From assembly GCF_000014865.1 (NCBI RefSeq), contig NC_008576.1, positions 2,695,501-2,759,500 of the forward strand: a DNA stretch of 64,000 nt, given 5' to 3'. Source of the stretch: Magnetococcus marinus MC-1. GTDB lineage: Bacteria > Pseudomonadota > Magnetococcia > Magnetococcales > Magnetococcaceae. How positions within the stretch are numbered: position 1 is the first letter of the stretch; the number at the start of each line of letters is the position of its first letter. This document shows positions 13,401 to 28,400 of the stretch, piece after piece. The notes beneath the pieces are model-generated. The model was given only the letters and a program-made list of their open reading frames with translations. It was not told the origin of the DNA and searched no databases. A program made the translations under genes and the position numbers.

Positions 13401-16400
13401 CCACGCTGAAGGTGGTTAGGGCATCAAAAAACGCACTGGCTGCGGAGAGCACATCCACATCCCCGATACCCGACAGATCCAAGCCCCGCAGATTGGCCCC
13501 ATCCAAGGTAAAGGTGGCGCTATTGCTGTTATCGTTATCACTAAAGAAGGCACCGAAAGAGAGGTCGATGCCACTAAAGTCAAAGTTTAAGTCGGGCAAT
13601 TCAAAGTCGGAGAAATCCACCCCTTTGAAGGAGCCCATCTTAAACAGATCACCAAAATTGTGGGTTGCGCTATCATCGTGGGCAAAACCAAGCCCGGTTA
13701 ACCAGCCCACCAGCGTACTGCCATCAAAGAGACCCGAAATATCCAACGAACCAAAGTCAGCCCAGCCAAAGTTTAGATGCTGGGTCGCCGCTGGCCCCAG
13801 ACTATTAAACTTGAGATAGAGCCCCGCCAGCAGCTTTTCAATCTGGATGGCCCCATCAAACTTGGCCCCGCCAAAATCCAACAGGCCATTGAGGTCAAAG
13901 CCCCACTTGCTCGTATCGGTAAAGTCCAGACCGCTGGTTCCGCTAAAGTCAAACCCGGAGAAATCAACCCCACCAAACAGACCGTCCAGCAGCGCGGTTG
14001 CCCCAAATGAGGCTCCTTTCCACTGGGAACCGGTCCAACGGGTAGCACCATCAAAGCTGGCATTCCCAAAGTTGACATTGAGCAACCGGGCAAAGCCAAA
14101 ATCCACCCCAGAAAAGTCCATATCCCCCAGGGCTGCAAAGTCCACCCCGCTCAAGTCCCAACCCCGGAAGTTAAACCCACTCCAGTCGGTGGCACCACTC
14201 ATGAGGGAGAATTTAGCCCCATCCGCATTAAGCCAGTCCGCCCCACTGCTTAAGCCATCCAACACAAACGCCAACACACTGCTAATGTTAATGCTGCTAT
14301 GGTTCCCCGCATCAATGGCCACACCGTCACCATCGGTCAGGCCGCTCCAATCCACCCTGTAGGCAAACGCACCAGAGAGATCCACCGTATCAAACAGGGC
14401 GTTGGCAAAGCTTACCCCCCGCAGGTTGGCACCAATCAGCGAAAGGTTCGAAAAATCCACCCCGCTGAAATCCAAACCAGAGAGATCAAAGCCATCCCAG
14501 CTATAACCATCCAGACTAAGATAACCAGCACCCTGCCCGCTCAGCAGACGTTTGACATCCGCCACAAGCGATGAACCAAAGATGCTCTTGAGGGAGATAT
14601 CTGTCACCAAGCCGGTCAAGCTGGTGGATAGGCGCAGCCCAGCGGCATTGATAAAGCTACCAAATTCAATATTGCTCCACGTAACCCCAATCGCCAACGC
14701 CATATCCAGCGTGGCCCCACGCAGATCTGCCCCGCTAAAGTTGACACCCCGCAGGTTGGCCCCGCTAAAGTCCACACCGCGCAGGTTGGCTCCGCTAAAG
14801 TTGACACCCGACAAGTCCAGACCGCTAAAGTCTGCCCCTTCCAGGTTCACCCCACTGAAGTTGACCCCTGAAAGATCAAGAGCGCTCCAATCAATATTAA
14901 GCAGCGAGGCCCCTTTAAAATCCGCCAAGCGTAAGAGGGAACCGGCATCAAAGCGGGCTCCATCCAGCATGGCCCCCAGGAAGTTCACACCCGACAGATC
15001 CAATCCCGAGAAGTTGGCCCCATCCAACTGCGCCCCACGGAAGATAAAGTTGCGTAGATCCGCAACCCCACTAAAATCTGTACCCGAGAGTTTGGCAAAG
15101 GCCCAATCTACCGTGCTGCCATCAAAGGGCAGGTTTAAATTGGCCATCAACGCCGCTTTGAGCGCATTCACCATGCCCCGTAAAGTGGGGAACACCGTGC
15201 TGAAATCAAACTCAGCAAAGTAGCTGTTGGCCGCAGCTTCCAGGGCAAACACGTTGATATTTTCAGCATCACTCAGGTCGCTATCAATGGTGAGCAACTC
15301 ATTGATGCTCTTTTGCAGACCGGGAATATCCATATTCAGCAGGTCAAAACCCAGCCAACCGTTGCCGGTGGTATCAATGGTATTGAGCAGGCTAAGAATA
15401 CGATCTTTCAGGGTTGAGGTGATCTGCACGTCCAGATAGAGGTCAGGCTTGAGCACCTGCCAATTTAAGTCCAGATCATTAAATTCAAACAGTTGATCGG
15501 CATGCATCCGCAAGGTTGGATTGCCAAAATCATTCAGGTTAAAACCGTCACCCGTTGCATTGAGTACAAATTCAGCATCCAGCGTGCCCGATGGCGTTAC
15601 CGTCACCAATTGGGCAAAATCATCAACCGCATCCAACTCACTTTTAAGAATGCGTAAGGTGCCATCGCTATCGTCGGGGTCTGCCACCTCAACCGTCACC
15701 TTGGCGGTGAGATCCAGGTAGCTATCCACCACCTCAACCTGCACCAAACCCGCCACATCCACGGCGGCATGCAGGTTGCCCAGTTCCAACTGCGCACCAG
15801 CCTCTAACTGATGGATGTAAAAGTAGGGATCTGCCGTGCTTGGATCGGGCAACGAGAAGAGCCCGCCCACATCCTTTGTCCCCAGCACCACCCCCATATC
15901 CACATCGGCAATGGCATAGATCATGGCATTGGCACTGCCGGAGAGCGAGAAGTCCGGCACCAGAGCGGCGGCCTCATCGGGCAGGTCTGCCACACCAAGA
16001 TTAAAATCCAGCGCCATCTCACGACTAAGATTGAGCTGCATGTTAAGGTCAATCACGACCTCATCGCCGCTCATATCCAAACCACCAGTAAAGCTGATCA
16101 TAGGGCCATTGTGGTTAAACCGGCTGTTTTCTAAGAGCGATTCAACCATCTTGGCTTTAAGGGTCTCGGCATCGCTGCCGGTAAATTTGGTTAAGCCATC
16201 GTAGAGCGCACCTTGGAAAGCCGCACCGCTGGCAATGTTGCTTACGCCAGAGAGGATCGCCCCCTTGAGGTTGGCTTGGTCAAAGGAGGCCTCATCCACA
16301 TTCACATCGGCCAAATTAGCCCCGGCAAGATTGACGCCCAAAAAGCTTAATCCAGAGAGATCCAAGCCCGCTAGATTGGTCTGGGCAAAGATACCCGTCA

Positions 16401-19400
16401 CCGCCGTAGGCAGGACACTATAGCTGGCATCCAACGCCTTCAAACCGCTTAAATCAGCACCGCTAAAGTCGCTGGCTTGGCTCAAAATGGCCGTAGAAAG
16501 GATAGCCCCCTCAAGGTTGACACCACGCAGCAGTGCCGCTGAGAGATCCTTGCCGCTAAAGTCAATGCCCGAGAGATCCCAACCCGAAAAGTCGAAGCCC
16601 TTAAAATTGTTGCTGGTGGCAAAATCTTTAAGATCGCTCGCAAAACCAGCCGATATATTGGCCGCTTTTTCCACCAACATGTTGCTCACGGTGGCAGAAT
16701 CCCCACCGCTGCTGCCGGTAAAGTCCACACCCCACGCAAAGGCACCACTAAAGTCAGCACCCGCCAGATTGGCACTGCTCAACAGCACATCCCGCAGGTT
16801 GGCCCCGGTCAGGTTGGCCCCGGTCAGATTAACGCCGCTCAAATCCAAACCAGAGAGGTCGAAACCCGCCAGATCATAGCCGCTAAGGTCTACCCCTGCG
16901 GCTAGGTGCAGCGCACTGCCCACCGCCTCCGCCGTAAACAGATCCGCATGGCCGGCATCGTAGAGCATGCCGCTGATGTCGGTTTGGGCATCACTCAAAA
17001 TATTGGCAAACCGCGCCCCAACCACCAGCGCATAGGAGAGATCCACACCCGACAGATCGGTGTTGGAGAGATCCGCACCACGCAGATCCAAACCACTCAG
17101 GCTCACCCCATCCAGGATTGCCCCTTGCAGGTTCACCCCGCCCAACTTGGCGCGGCTGCTGTTACCACCGCTGGTGGTGCTAAAGATGGCCCCGGCCAGA
17201 TTGGCCCCAGAGAAGTCTACCCCGCTTAGATCGGCACCGCTAAAGTCGGCACCACGCAGGTCGGCACCACTAAAGTCAAAATTACGCAGCGACTGGCCGG
17301 TAAAATCGGTATGGGCCAACATGGCACCCGCCCACTGGGTTGTGGAGGGGGTAAAGGGTAGTGCCATGGCCTCAGTCAAGGCACTGTTTAAGGCATCGGC
17401 CAAGCCGCGAATGGTCGCCTTAGGCTCACTCCCAACCGGGCTATCAGCCAGATGGGTGGTATTGAAATAGGCGGTGGCATCACTCGTAAGGTTAAACAGC
17501 TTTTGAATAAAGGTCTGCTCGCCCTCTGCCGCCCCAAAGATCTCGGCCAGGGATTGATCCAAACCAGGGATTTTGGTGTTTATAAAATCGCTGTTCAGCG
17601 CACCGTCACCGGCGCTCTTGAGGGTATCCAAAACCTCCAGCAACTTATCTTTCTGATCCGCCGTCAGCGCGATATCCAGATAGAACTCTGGTGCGTTAAA
17701 CTGAACCTTGCCATTGGCATCGGTGGTAAACAACTGGTCGCTGACAATCGTCACAATGGGGCTACCCAACAGCGCCCCCAAGTCGGCATCCCCACCCACA
17801 TTGACGGCGGTTTGCAGCTCCGCTTCAAAGGTCGCGCCAGGGGTCACGGTGACCAGGTGGTTCATCCAGTTGGTCGGGTCGGCATCCTTGAGCGCTTGCA
17901 GCTCCGAATAGTAGAGACGCCCATCCCCATCCACATCCTGCATATCCACACTGGCCGCAACCCGCGCCGCAATAGAGGCTGACTCCACCGTCACACCCGC
18001 AATGTTGGCCAGATCCAGACTCGCGCTAATATCCTGCACACCCAGCGACGCCCCAACATCAAACCGGTTCAGCTTAAAATAGGGGTCGTAGCTGCTGGGC
18101 AACGGCACCGTCAATAGCCCACCAACATCGGTCGCTGCCAAACCGATCACCGTACCCATATCAAAATCCAACGCCACAATCGCCCGACCATAGGCGCTGC
18201 CCGATAGATCCAATCCACCCACCTGTGCCAGCGCCTCCGGCAGCAAATCATCGCTGCTAAACGCAAACGCCTCATGAAAGCTCTTATCCACATTGACCTG
18301 TAGATTCATGCTCAGGTCAATTTGGTCGCTACCAAAATCCACCCCACCACTAAAAGCAAAACTCGGCCCAGGCGCTCCCCGGCTAAACACATCCTCCACC
18401 GCCACCGCGTTCATGGTCGCTGTCAGGCTCTCACTCCAGCTTCCCACCAACTTGGTGGTGGCATCGTAAAATGCGTTGGCCGCACTGGCGATGCTGCCGC
18501 TTACCCCACTAAAATCGACACCGCCCAGCAGCGCTCCATCAAATAGGGTGGACTCCAACACCGCACCCTCAAACACCGACAACGAAAGATCGACCCCAGA
18601 CAGATCTATCCCGCTGAAATCTACCCCGCTAAAGTCTACCCCTTTAAAACTGCCCCACTTAAACTTGCCGTTTTGGCTCGTCTCACCAGAGAGATCCACC
18701 CCTTTAAAGCTGGCCCCATCAAACAGCCGCTTAACGCTGGCCGATAGATCGCTAAACAGACCGCTTAAATGGAGCGCTCCGCTAAAATCGGCCCCGCTAA
18801 ACTCCAGCACACCAGGATCAAAATTGATGCCGTCAAAGTCCAACCCCGCAAAATTAACCCCTCGGAAGTGACCCAACAGCGTGCTCAACCCGCTTAAATC
18901 CACCCCGCGCCAGTCAGAAAAGGAGAAGTCGGTATCCAAGCTAATGGTGGCCCCACCAAGGGTGCTATCTTTTAAATTGGCCCCGCTAAGCTTGGCACCA
19001 CTGATATTGATGCCGCTAAAGTCCAGCGTCGACAGATCCCAGTTGCTAAAATCAAAGCCACTAAAATCCGCCCCGCTCACCAGCTTTTTAATGCCCGCCC
19101 ACGCCTCGGCAAAGCTGCCCTCCACCACCATATCGGTGGTGATCATATCTACCATGCGCCCCGACAGATTAAAGTCACCCCAATCCACATCCAGCGCAAA
19201 AGAGCCACTAAAATCGGTGTTGTTTAGGGTGCTGCTGTCGCTAAAGATGGCATTGCGCAGATTGGCGCCAATCAGTTTAAGCCCCGAAAGATCAATGCCA
19301 TCAAAACGCAAACCTGAAAGGTCAAAGCCGCTAAAATCATAATTGAGCGAGGCCAGATCCAACCCACGCCCCCATAGCTGCCAACCGCTGCTGGATTGAC

Positions 19401-22400
19401 TGCCAAACAGACCGCTCAGATCAATATTGCTCAAGGCATGGCTTAGATCCGGCAATTTGCCTCGGTTCCAGCTGGGGCTACCCCACGTCACATCAAACAA
19501 CCCGGCATACGAGAAGTTCACCCCATCCATATGCGCATTGCTCATATTCGCCCAGCGCAGATCCAACCCACTAAAGTCGATGCCATCCAAAATCGCATCG
19601 CTAAAGTCAACCTTACGCAAAATCGCCGAGGGCAGACCCACCCCTTGGAAAATCGCCCCGCTTAAATCCGCACCAGCAAAATTCACCCCGGTCAGATCCA
19701 GACCCGTAAAGTTGGCCCCCTTCAAAAGCGCCCCTGAAAAATCCACCCCACGCAGATCCAAACCCAGGCTGGAAAAATCCACCCCTGCCAGATTGGCACC
19801 CGACCAATCCAGCCCCTCACTCAGGGAAAAATCCACCGAAGTTAAGGCCGCCAAGGCATCATTCAGCGCATTTAAGAAACCCCGCACCGAGGGAAAATCG
19901 CTGCCCGTAAAGGTGTAGGTGGTAAAGTAGGCGTTGGCGGCATCCCGCAATTTAAGATAGTCGGTTATGTCACTGGCGGCACTGTCGGTACCCCCAATAA
20001 GCTGCCCCAAGCTCTTACCAAGACCAGGAATCTCCTCATCCAACAGATCCAGCGGCAATCCCGCAATCACATCCTCAACCTGCCCCAGCAGATCCAGAAT
20101 CTTCGCCTTCAGCGCTTCGCTGATTTGCAGATCCACCCACACATCGGGGCTCTGCACACTCCAGGCGGCCCCGTCGTAGCTCAGCAGATTATCCTGCTGA
20201 AAATGGACCTCCATCAGCCCATAATCGGAAACATTAAAACCACCCGCCGACGCATCAAAGACAAACATCCCCGCCAGTTCTGCCTCTGGTGTCAGCGTTA
20301 TCAGCGTGCCTACCCCACCCGCTGCGCTCACCTCGGCACTGGTAATGCGCTTTTCACCATCGCTGGCATCTGGATCTGCCACCGCCGCACTCAGCTTGGC
20401 CGACAGGCTCATCTCCCCTTGCTCAATGGAGAGCCCTCCAATGCCCGCAACATCCAGCTGCGCCGCTACATTGCCCAACTCGACCGTCGCCCCAACCTCC
20501 AACTGGTTCACATAAAAATAGGGGTCCAAACTGCTGGGCACCGGTAGATCAAAGCTACCACCACTGCTCTTGGTACCAATCACCAAGCCCAAATCCATAT
20601 CGGCAAGGGCATAAATCGAACCCGCCGCATGCCCGGCAATGGATAGATCAGGCAGCACCGCTTGCGCCGCCTCATCCAGATCCGCCGTACCCAGCGAAAA
20701 CTCCAAGCCCACTTCACGAGCCAAGTTCACCCGCAGATTCAGCGCAATGACCACCTCGTCACCCGAGAGATCCAAACCGCCCGTAAACTGCACACTGGGG
20801 CCACCCGCCTGCACGCCCACACCCGCCAGCGACTCCAGCATACCCGACTTCAGCGTGCTCAATGCCCCAGCGTCAATCCCACTAAAGTTGGTCGCCGCAT
20901 CGTAAAGCGCCCCTTGCAGGCTGCCCACTTGGGCGATCTCCTGCACACCCGCCAGCACAGCACCCCGTAGGTTGCTCATATCCAATGCGGTACCGTTTAG
21001 CACCACACCCGCCAGATTGGCCCCCGCCAAATCCAGCCCACTCAAACTCAAGTCGGAAAGATCCAAACCCGCCAGATTGGCCCGCGCAAAAATCCCCTGC
21101 ACCTGATCTGCCAGCGCCGCCCGGCCATCCCCTTGCACCGCCAAACCCGACAGATCCGCACCTGTAAAATCGGTCAGCTTGGACAAGGTTGCCGTGGTTA
21201 AATCGGCTCCACTCAAATCCGTACCACAGAGCAGCGCATCGCTCAGATTAACCCCGCTAAAATCCATGCCAGAAAGATCCAAGCCCGATAGATCAAAGCC
21301 GCTTAAATCTTTATCCGTGGCAAAATCCTTGATCCCCCCACCGAAACCAAAGGTGAGGTTGGCCGCACTCTCCACCAACATGTTGGTGAGCGTGGCAGAA
21401 TCCCCACCGCTGCTGCCGGTAAAGTCCACACCCCACGCAAAGGCACCACTAAAGTCAGCACCCGCCAGATTGGCACTGCTCAACAGCACATCCCGCAGGT
21501 TGGCCCCGGTCAGGTTGGCCCCGGTCAGATTAACGCCGCTCAAATCCAAACCAGAGAGGTCGAAACCCGCCAGATCATAGCCGCTAAGGTCTACCCCTGC
21601 GGCTAGGTGCAGCGCACTGCCCACCGCCTCCGCCGTAAACAGATCCGCATGGCCGGCATCGTAGAGCATGCCGCTGATATCGGTTTGGGCATCACTCAAA
21701 ATATTGGCAAACCGCGCCCCAACCACCAGCGCATAGGAGAGATCCACACCCGACAGATCGGTGTTGGAGAGATCCGCACCACGCAGATCCAAACCACTCA
21801 GGCTCACCCCATCCAGGATTGCCCCTTGCAGGTTCACCCCGCCCAACTTGGCGCGGCTGCTGTTACCACCGCTGGTGGTGCTAAAGATGGCCCCGGCCAG
21901 ATTGGCCCCAGAGAAGTCTACCCCGCTTAGATCGGCACCGCTAAAGTCGGCACCACGCAGGTCGGCACCACTAAAGTCAAAATTACGCAGCGATTGCCCC
22001 ACAAAACTGGTATAGGCCAACGCCTGCCCAGCCCAGCGAGTGGTCACTGCGGCATCAAAATCAACCGTAACCGCTTTGGTGAGTGCGTTGTTTAAAACAT
22101 CCACCAAACCACGGATGGTCGCCGTCTCGCTGCCACTGCCCAAGGTGCTGTTCTCAAAATAGCTCTCCGCATCGGTTTTCAGATCAAATATGCGCTGAAT
22201 GATGCTCTTGTCGCTGCCTTGGCTGGCAAACATATCCGCCAGAGATTGATCAATACCGGGGATTTTGGTGTTTATAAAATCGCTGTTCAGCGCACCGTCA
22301 CCGGCGCTCTTGAGGGTATCCAAAACCTCCAGCAACTTATCTTTCTGATCCGCCGTCAGCGCGATATCCAGATAGAACTCTGGTGCGTTAAACTGAACCT

Positions 22401-25400
22401 TGCCATTGGCATCGGTGGTAAACAACTGGTCGCTGACAATCGTCACAATGGGGCTACCCAACAGCGCCCCCAAGTCGGCATCCCCACCCACATTGACGGC
22501 GGTTTGCAGCTCCGCTTCAAAGGTCGCGCCAGGGGTCACGGTGACCAGGTGGTTCATCCAGTTGGTCGGGTCGGCATCCTTGAGCGCTTGCAGCTCCGAA
22601 TAGTAGAGACGCCCATCCCCATCCACATCCTGCATATCCACACTGGCCGCAACCCGCGCCGCAATAGAGGCTGACTCCACCGTCACACCCGCAATGTTGG
22701 CCAGATCCAGACTCGCGCTAATATCCTGCACACCCAGCGACGCCCCAACATCAAACCGGTTCAGCTTAAAATAGGGGTCGTAGCTGCTGGGCAACGGCAC
22801 CGTCAATAGCCCACCAACATCGGTCGCTGCCAAACCGATCACCGTACCCATATCAAAATCCAACGCCACAATCGCCCGACCATAGGCGCTGCCCGATAGA
22901 TCCAATCCACCCACCTGTGCCAGCGCCTCCGGCAGCAAATCGTCGCTGCTAAACGCAAACGCCTCATGAAAGCTCTTATCCACATTGACCTGTAGATTCA
23001 TGCTCAGGTCAATTTGGTCGCTACCAAAATCCACCCCACCACTAAAAGCAAAACTCGGCCCAGGCGCTCCCCGGCTAAACACATCCTCCACCGCCACCGC
23101 GTTCATGGTCGCTGTCAGGCTCTCACTCCAGCTTCCCACCAACTTGGTGGTGGCATCGTAAAATGCATTGGCCGCACTGGCGATACTGCCGCTTACCCCA
23201 CTAAAATCGACACCGCCCAGCAGCGCTCCATCAAATAGGGTGGACTCCAACACCGCACCCTCAAACACCGACAACGAAAGATCGACCCCAGACAGATCTA
23301 TCCCGCTGAAATCTACCCCGCTAAAGTCTACCCCTTTAAAACTGCCCCACTTAAACTTGCCGTTTTGGCTCGTCTCACCAGAGAGATCCACCCCTTTAAA
23401 GCTGGCCCCATCAAACAGCCGCTTAACGCTGGCCGATAGATCGCTAAACAGACCGCTTAAATGGAGCGCTCCGCTAAAATCGGCCCCGCTAAACTCCAGC
23501 ACACCAGGATCAAAATTGATGCCGTCAAAGTCCAACCCCGCAAAATTAACCCCTCGGAAGTGACCCAACAGCGTGCTCAACCCGCTTAAATCCACCCCGC
23601 GCCAGTCAGAAAAGGAGAAGTCGGTATCCAAGCTAATGGTGGCCCCACCAAGGGTGCTATCTTTTAAATTGGCCCCGCTAAGCTTGGCACCACTGATATT
23701 GATGCCGCTAAAGTCCAGCGTCGACAGATCCCAGTTGCTAAAATCAAAGCCACTAAAATCCGCCCCGCTCACCAGCTTTTTAATGCCCGCCCACGCCTCG
23801 GCAAAGCTGCCCTCCACCACCATATCGGTGGTGATCATATCTACCATGCGCCCCGACAGATTAAAGTCACCCCAATCCACATCCAGCGCAAAAGAGCCAC
23901 TAAAATCGGTGTTGTTTAGGGTGCTGCTGTCGCTAAAGATGGCATTGCGCAGATTGGCGCCAATCAGTTTAAGCCCCGAAAGATCAATGCCATCAAAACG
24001 CAAACCTGAAAGGTCAAAGCCGCTAAAATCATAATTGAGCGAGGCCAGATCCAACCCACGCCCCCATAGCTGCCAACCGCTGCTGGATTGACTACCAAAC
24101 AGACCGCTCAGATCAATATTGCTCAAGGCATGGCTTAGATCCGGCAATTTGCCTCGGTTCCAGCTGGGGCTACCCCACGTCACATCAAACAACCCGGCAT
24201 ACGAGAAGTTCACCCCATCCATATGCGCATTGCTCATATTCGCCCAGCGCAGATCCAACCCACTAAAGTCGATGCCATCCAAAATCGCATCGCTAAAGTC
24301 AACCTTACGCAAAATCGCCGAGGGCAGACCCACCCCTTGGAAAATCGCCCCGCTTAAATCCGCACCAGCAAAATTCACCCCGGTCAGATCCAGACCCGTA
24401 AAGTTGGCCCCCTTCAAAAGCGCCCCTGAAAAATCCACCCCACGCAGATCCAAACCCAGGCTGGAAAAATCCACCCCTGCCAGATTGGCACCCGACCAAT
24501 CCAGCCCCTCACTCAGGGAAAAATCCACCGAAGTTAAGGCCGCCAAGGCATCATTCAGCGCATTTAAGAAACCCCGCACCGAGGGAAAATCGCTGCCCGT
24601 AAAGGTGTAGGTGGTAAAGTAGGCGTTGGCGGCATCCCGCAATTTAAGATAGTCGGTTATGTCACTGGCGGCACTGTCAGTACCCCCAATAAGCTGCCCC
24701 AAGCTCTTACCAAGACCAGGAATCTCCTCATCCAACAGATCCAGCGGCAATCCCGCAATCACATCCTCAACCTGCCCCAGCAGATCCAGAATCTTCGCCT
24801 TCAGCGCTTCGCTGATTTGCAGATCCACCCACACATCGGGGCTCTGCACACTCCAGGCGGCCCCGTCGTAGCTCAGCAGATTATCCTGCTGAAAATGGAC
24901 CTCCATCAGCCCATAATCGGAAACATTAAAACCACCCGCCGACGCATCAAAGACAAACATCCCCGCCAGTTCTGCCTCTGGTGTCAGCGTTATCAGCGTG
25001 CCTACCCCACCCGCTGCGCTCACCTCGGCACTGGTAATGCGCTTTTCACCATCGCTGGCATCTGGATCTGCCACCGCCGCACTCAGCTTGGCCGACAGGC
25101 TCATCTCCCCTTGCTCAATGGAGAGCCCTCCAATGCCCGCAACATCCAGCTGCGCCGCTACATTGCCCAACTCGACCGTCGCCCCAACCTCCAACTGGTT
25201 CACATAAAAATAGGGGTCCAAACTGCTGGGCACCGGTAGATCAAAGCTACCACCACTGCTCTTGGTACCAATCACCAAGCCCAAATCCATATCGGCAAGG
25301 GCATAAATCGAACCCGCCGCATGCCCGGCAATGGATAGATCAGGCAGCACCGCTTGCGCCGCCTCATCCAGATCCGCCGTACCCAGCGAAAACTCCAAGC

Positions 25401-28400
25401 CCACTTCACGAGCCAAGTTCACCCGCAGATTCAGCGCAATGACCACCTCGTCACCCGAGAGATCCAAACCGCCCGTAAACTGCACACTGGGGCCACCCGC
25501 CTGCACGCCCACACCCGCCAGCGACTCCAGCATACCCGACTTCAGCGTGCTCAATGCCCCAGCGTCAATCCCACTAAAGTTGGTCGCCGCATCGTAAAGC
25601 GCCCCTTGCAGGCTGCCCACTTGGGCGATCTCCTGCACACCCGCCAGCACAGCACCCCGTAGGTTGCTCATATCCAATGCGGTACCGTTTAGCACCACAC
25701 CCGCCAGATTGGCCCCCGCCAAATCCAGCCCACTCAAACTCAAGTCGGAAAGATCCAAACCCGCCAGATTGGCCCGCGCAAAAATCCCCTGCACCTGATC
25801 TGCCAGCGCCGCCCGGCCATCCCCTTGCACCGCCAAACCCGACAGATCCGCACCTGTAAAATCGGTCAGCTTGGACAAGGTTGCCGTGGTTAAATCGGCT
25901 CCACTCAAATCCGTACCACAGAGCAGCGCATCGCTCAGATTAACCCCGCTAAAATCCATGCCAGAAAGATCCAAGCCCGATAGATCAAAGCCGCTTAAAT
26001 CTTTATCCGTGGCAAAATCCTTGATCCCCCCACCGAAACCAAAGGTGAGGTTGGCCGCACTCTCCACCAACATGTTGGTGAGCGTGGCAGAATCCCCACC
26101 GCTGCTGCCGGTAAAGTCCACACCCCACGCAAAGGCACCACTAAAGTCAGCACCCGCCAGATTGGCACTGCTCAACAGCACATCCCGCAGGTTGGCCCCG
26201 GTCAGGTTGGCCCCGGTCAGATTAACGCCGCTCAAATCCAAACCAGAGAGGTCGAAACCCGCCAGATCATAGCCGCTAAGGTCTACCCCTGCGGCTAGGT
26301 GCAGCGCACTGCCCACCGCCTCCGCCGTAAACAGATCCGCATGGCCGGCATCGTAGAGCATGCCGCTGATATCGGTTTGGGCATCACTCAAAATATTGGC
26401 AAACCGCGCCCCAACCACCAGCGCATAGGAGAGATCCACACCCGACAGATCGGTGTTGGAGAGATCCGCACCACGCAGATCCAAACCACTCAGGCTCACC
26501 CCATCCAGGATTGCCCCTTGCAGGTTCACCCCGCCCAACTTGGCGCGGCTGCTGTTACCACCGCTGGTGGTGCTAAAGATGGCCCCGGCCAGATTGGCCC
26601 CAGAGAAGTCTACCCCGCTTAGATCGGCACCGCTAAAGTCGGCACCACGCAGGTCGGCACCACTAAAGTCAAAATTACGCAGCGATTGCCCCACAAAACT
26701 GGTATAGGCCAACGCCTGCCCAGCCCAGCGAGTGGTCACTGCGGCATCAAAATCAACCGTAACCGCTTTGGTGAGTGCGTTGTTTAAAACATCCACCAAA
26801 CCACGGATGGTCGCCGTCTCGCTGCCACTGCCCAAGGTGCTGTTCTCAAAATAGCTCTCCGCATCGGTTTTCAGATCAAATATGCGCTGAATGATGCTCT
26901 TGTCGCTGCCTTGGCTGGCAAACATATCCGCCAGAGATTGATCAATACCAGGGATTTTGGTGTTTAAGAAATCGCTGTTCAGCGCACCGTCACCGGCGCT
27001 CTTGAGGGTATCCAAAACCTCCAGCAACTTATCTTTCTGATCCGCCGTCAGCGCGATATCCAGATAGAACTCTGGTGCGTTAAACTGAACCTTGCCATTG
27101 GCATCGGTGGTAAACAACTGGTCGCTGACAATCGTCACAATGGGGCTACCCAACAGCGCCCCCAAGTCGGCATCCCCACCCACATTGACGGCGGTTTGCA
27201 GCTCCGCTTCAAAGGTCGCGCCAGGGGTCACGGTGACCAGGTGGTTCATCCAGTTGGTCGGGTCGGCATCCTTGAGCGCTTGCAGCTCCGAATAGTAGAG
27301 ACGCCCATCCCCATCCACATCCTGCATATCCACACTGGCCGCAACCCGCGCCGCAATAGAGGCTGACTCCACCGTCACACCCGCAATGTTGGCCAGATCC
27401 AGACTCGCGCTAATATCCTGCACACCCAGCGACGCCCCAACATCAAACCGGTTCAGCTTAAAATAGGGGTCGTAGCTGCTGGGCAACGGCACCGTCAATA
27501 ACCCACCAACATCGGTCGCTGCCAAACCGATCACCGTACCCATATCAAAATCCAACGCCACAATCGCCCGACCATAGGCGCTGCCCGATAGATCCAATCC
27601 ACCCACCTGTGCCAGCGCCTCCGGCAGCAAATCATCGCTGCTAAACGCAAACGCCTCATGAAAGCTCTTATCCACATTGACCTGTAGATTCATGCTCAGG
27701 TCAATTTGGTCGCTACCAAAATCCACCCCACCACTAAAAGCAAAACTCGGCCCAGGCGCTCCCCGGCTAAACACATCCTCCACCGCCACCGCGTTCATGG
27801 TCGCTGTCAGGCTCTCACTCCAGCTTCCCACCAACTTGGTGGTGGCATCGTAAAATGCATTGGCCGCACTGGCGATACTGCCGCTTACCCCACTAAAATC
27901 GACACCGCCCAGCAGCGCTCCATCAAATAGGGTGGACTCCAACACCGCACCCTCAAACACCGACAACGAAAGATCGACCCCAGACAGATCTATCCCGCTG
28001 AAATCTACCCCGCTAAAGTCTACCCCTTTAAAACTGCCCCACTTAAACTTGCCGTTTTGGCTCGTCTCACCAGAGAGATCCACCCCTTTAAAGCTGGCCC
28101 CATCAAACAGCCGCTTAACGCTGGCCGATAGATCGCTAAACAGACCGCTTAAATGGAGCGCTCCGCTAAAATCGGCCCCGCTAAACTCCAGCACACCAGG
28201 ATCAAAATTGATGCCGTCAAAGTCCAACCCCGCAAAATTAACCCCTCGGAAGTGACCCAACAGCGTGCTCAACCCGCTTAAATCCACCCCGCGCCAGTCA
28301 GAAAAGGAGAAGTCGGTATCCAAGCTAATGGTGGCCCCACCAAGGGTGCTATCTTTTAAATTGGCCCCGCTAAGCTTGGCACCACTGATATTGATGCCGC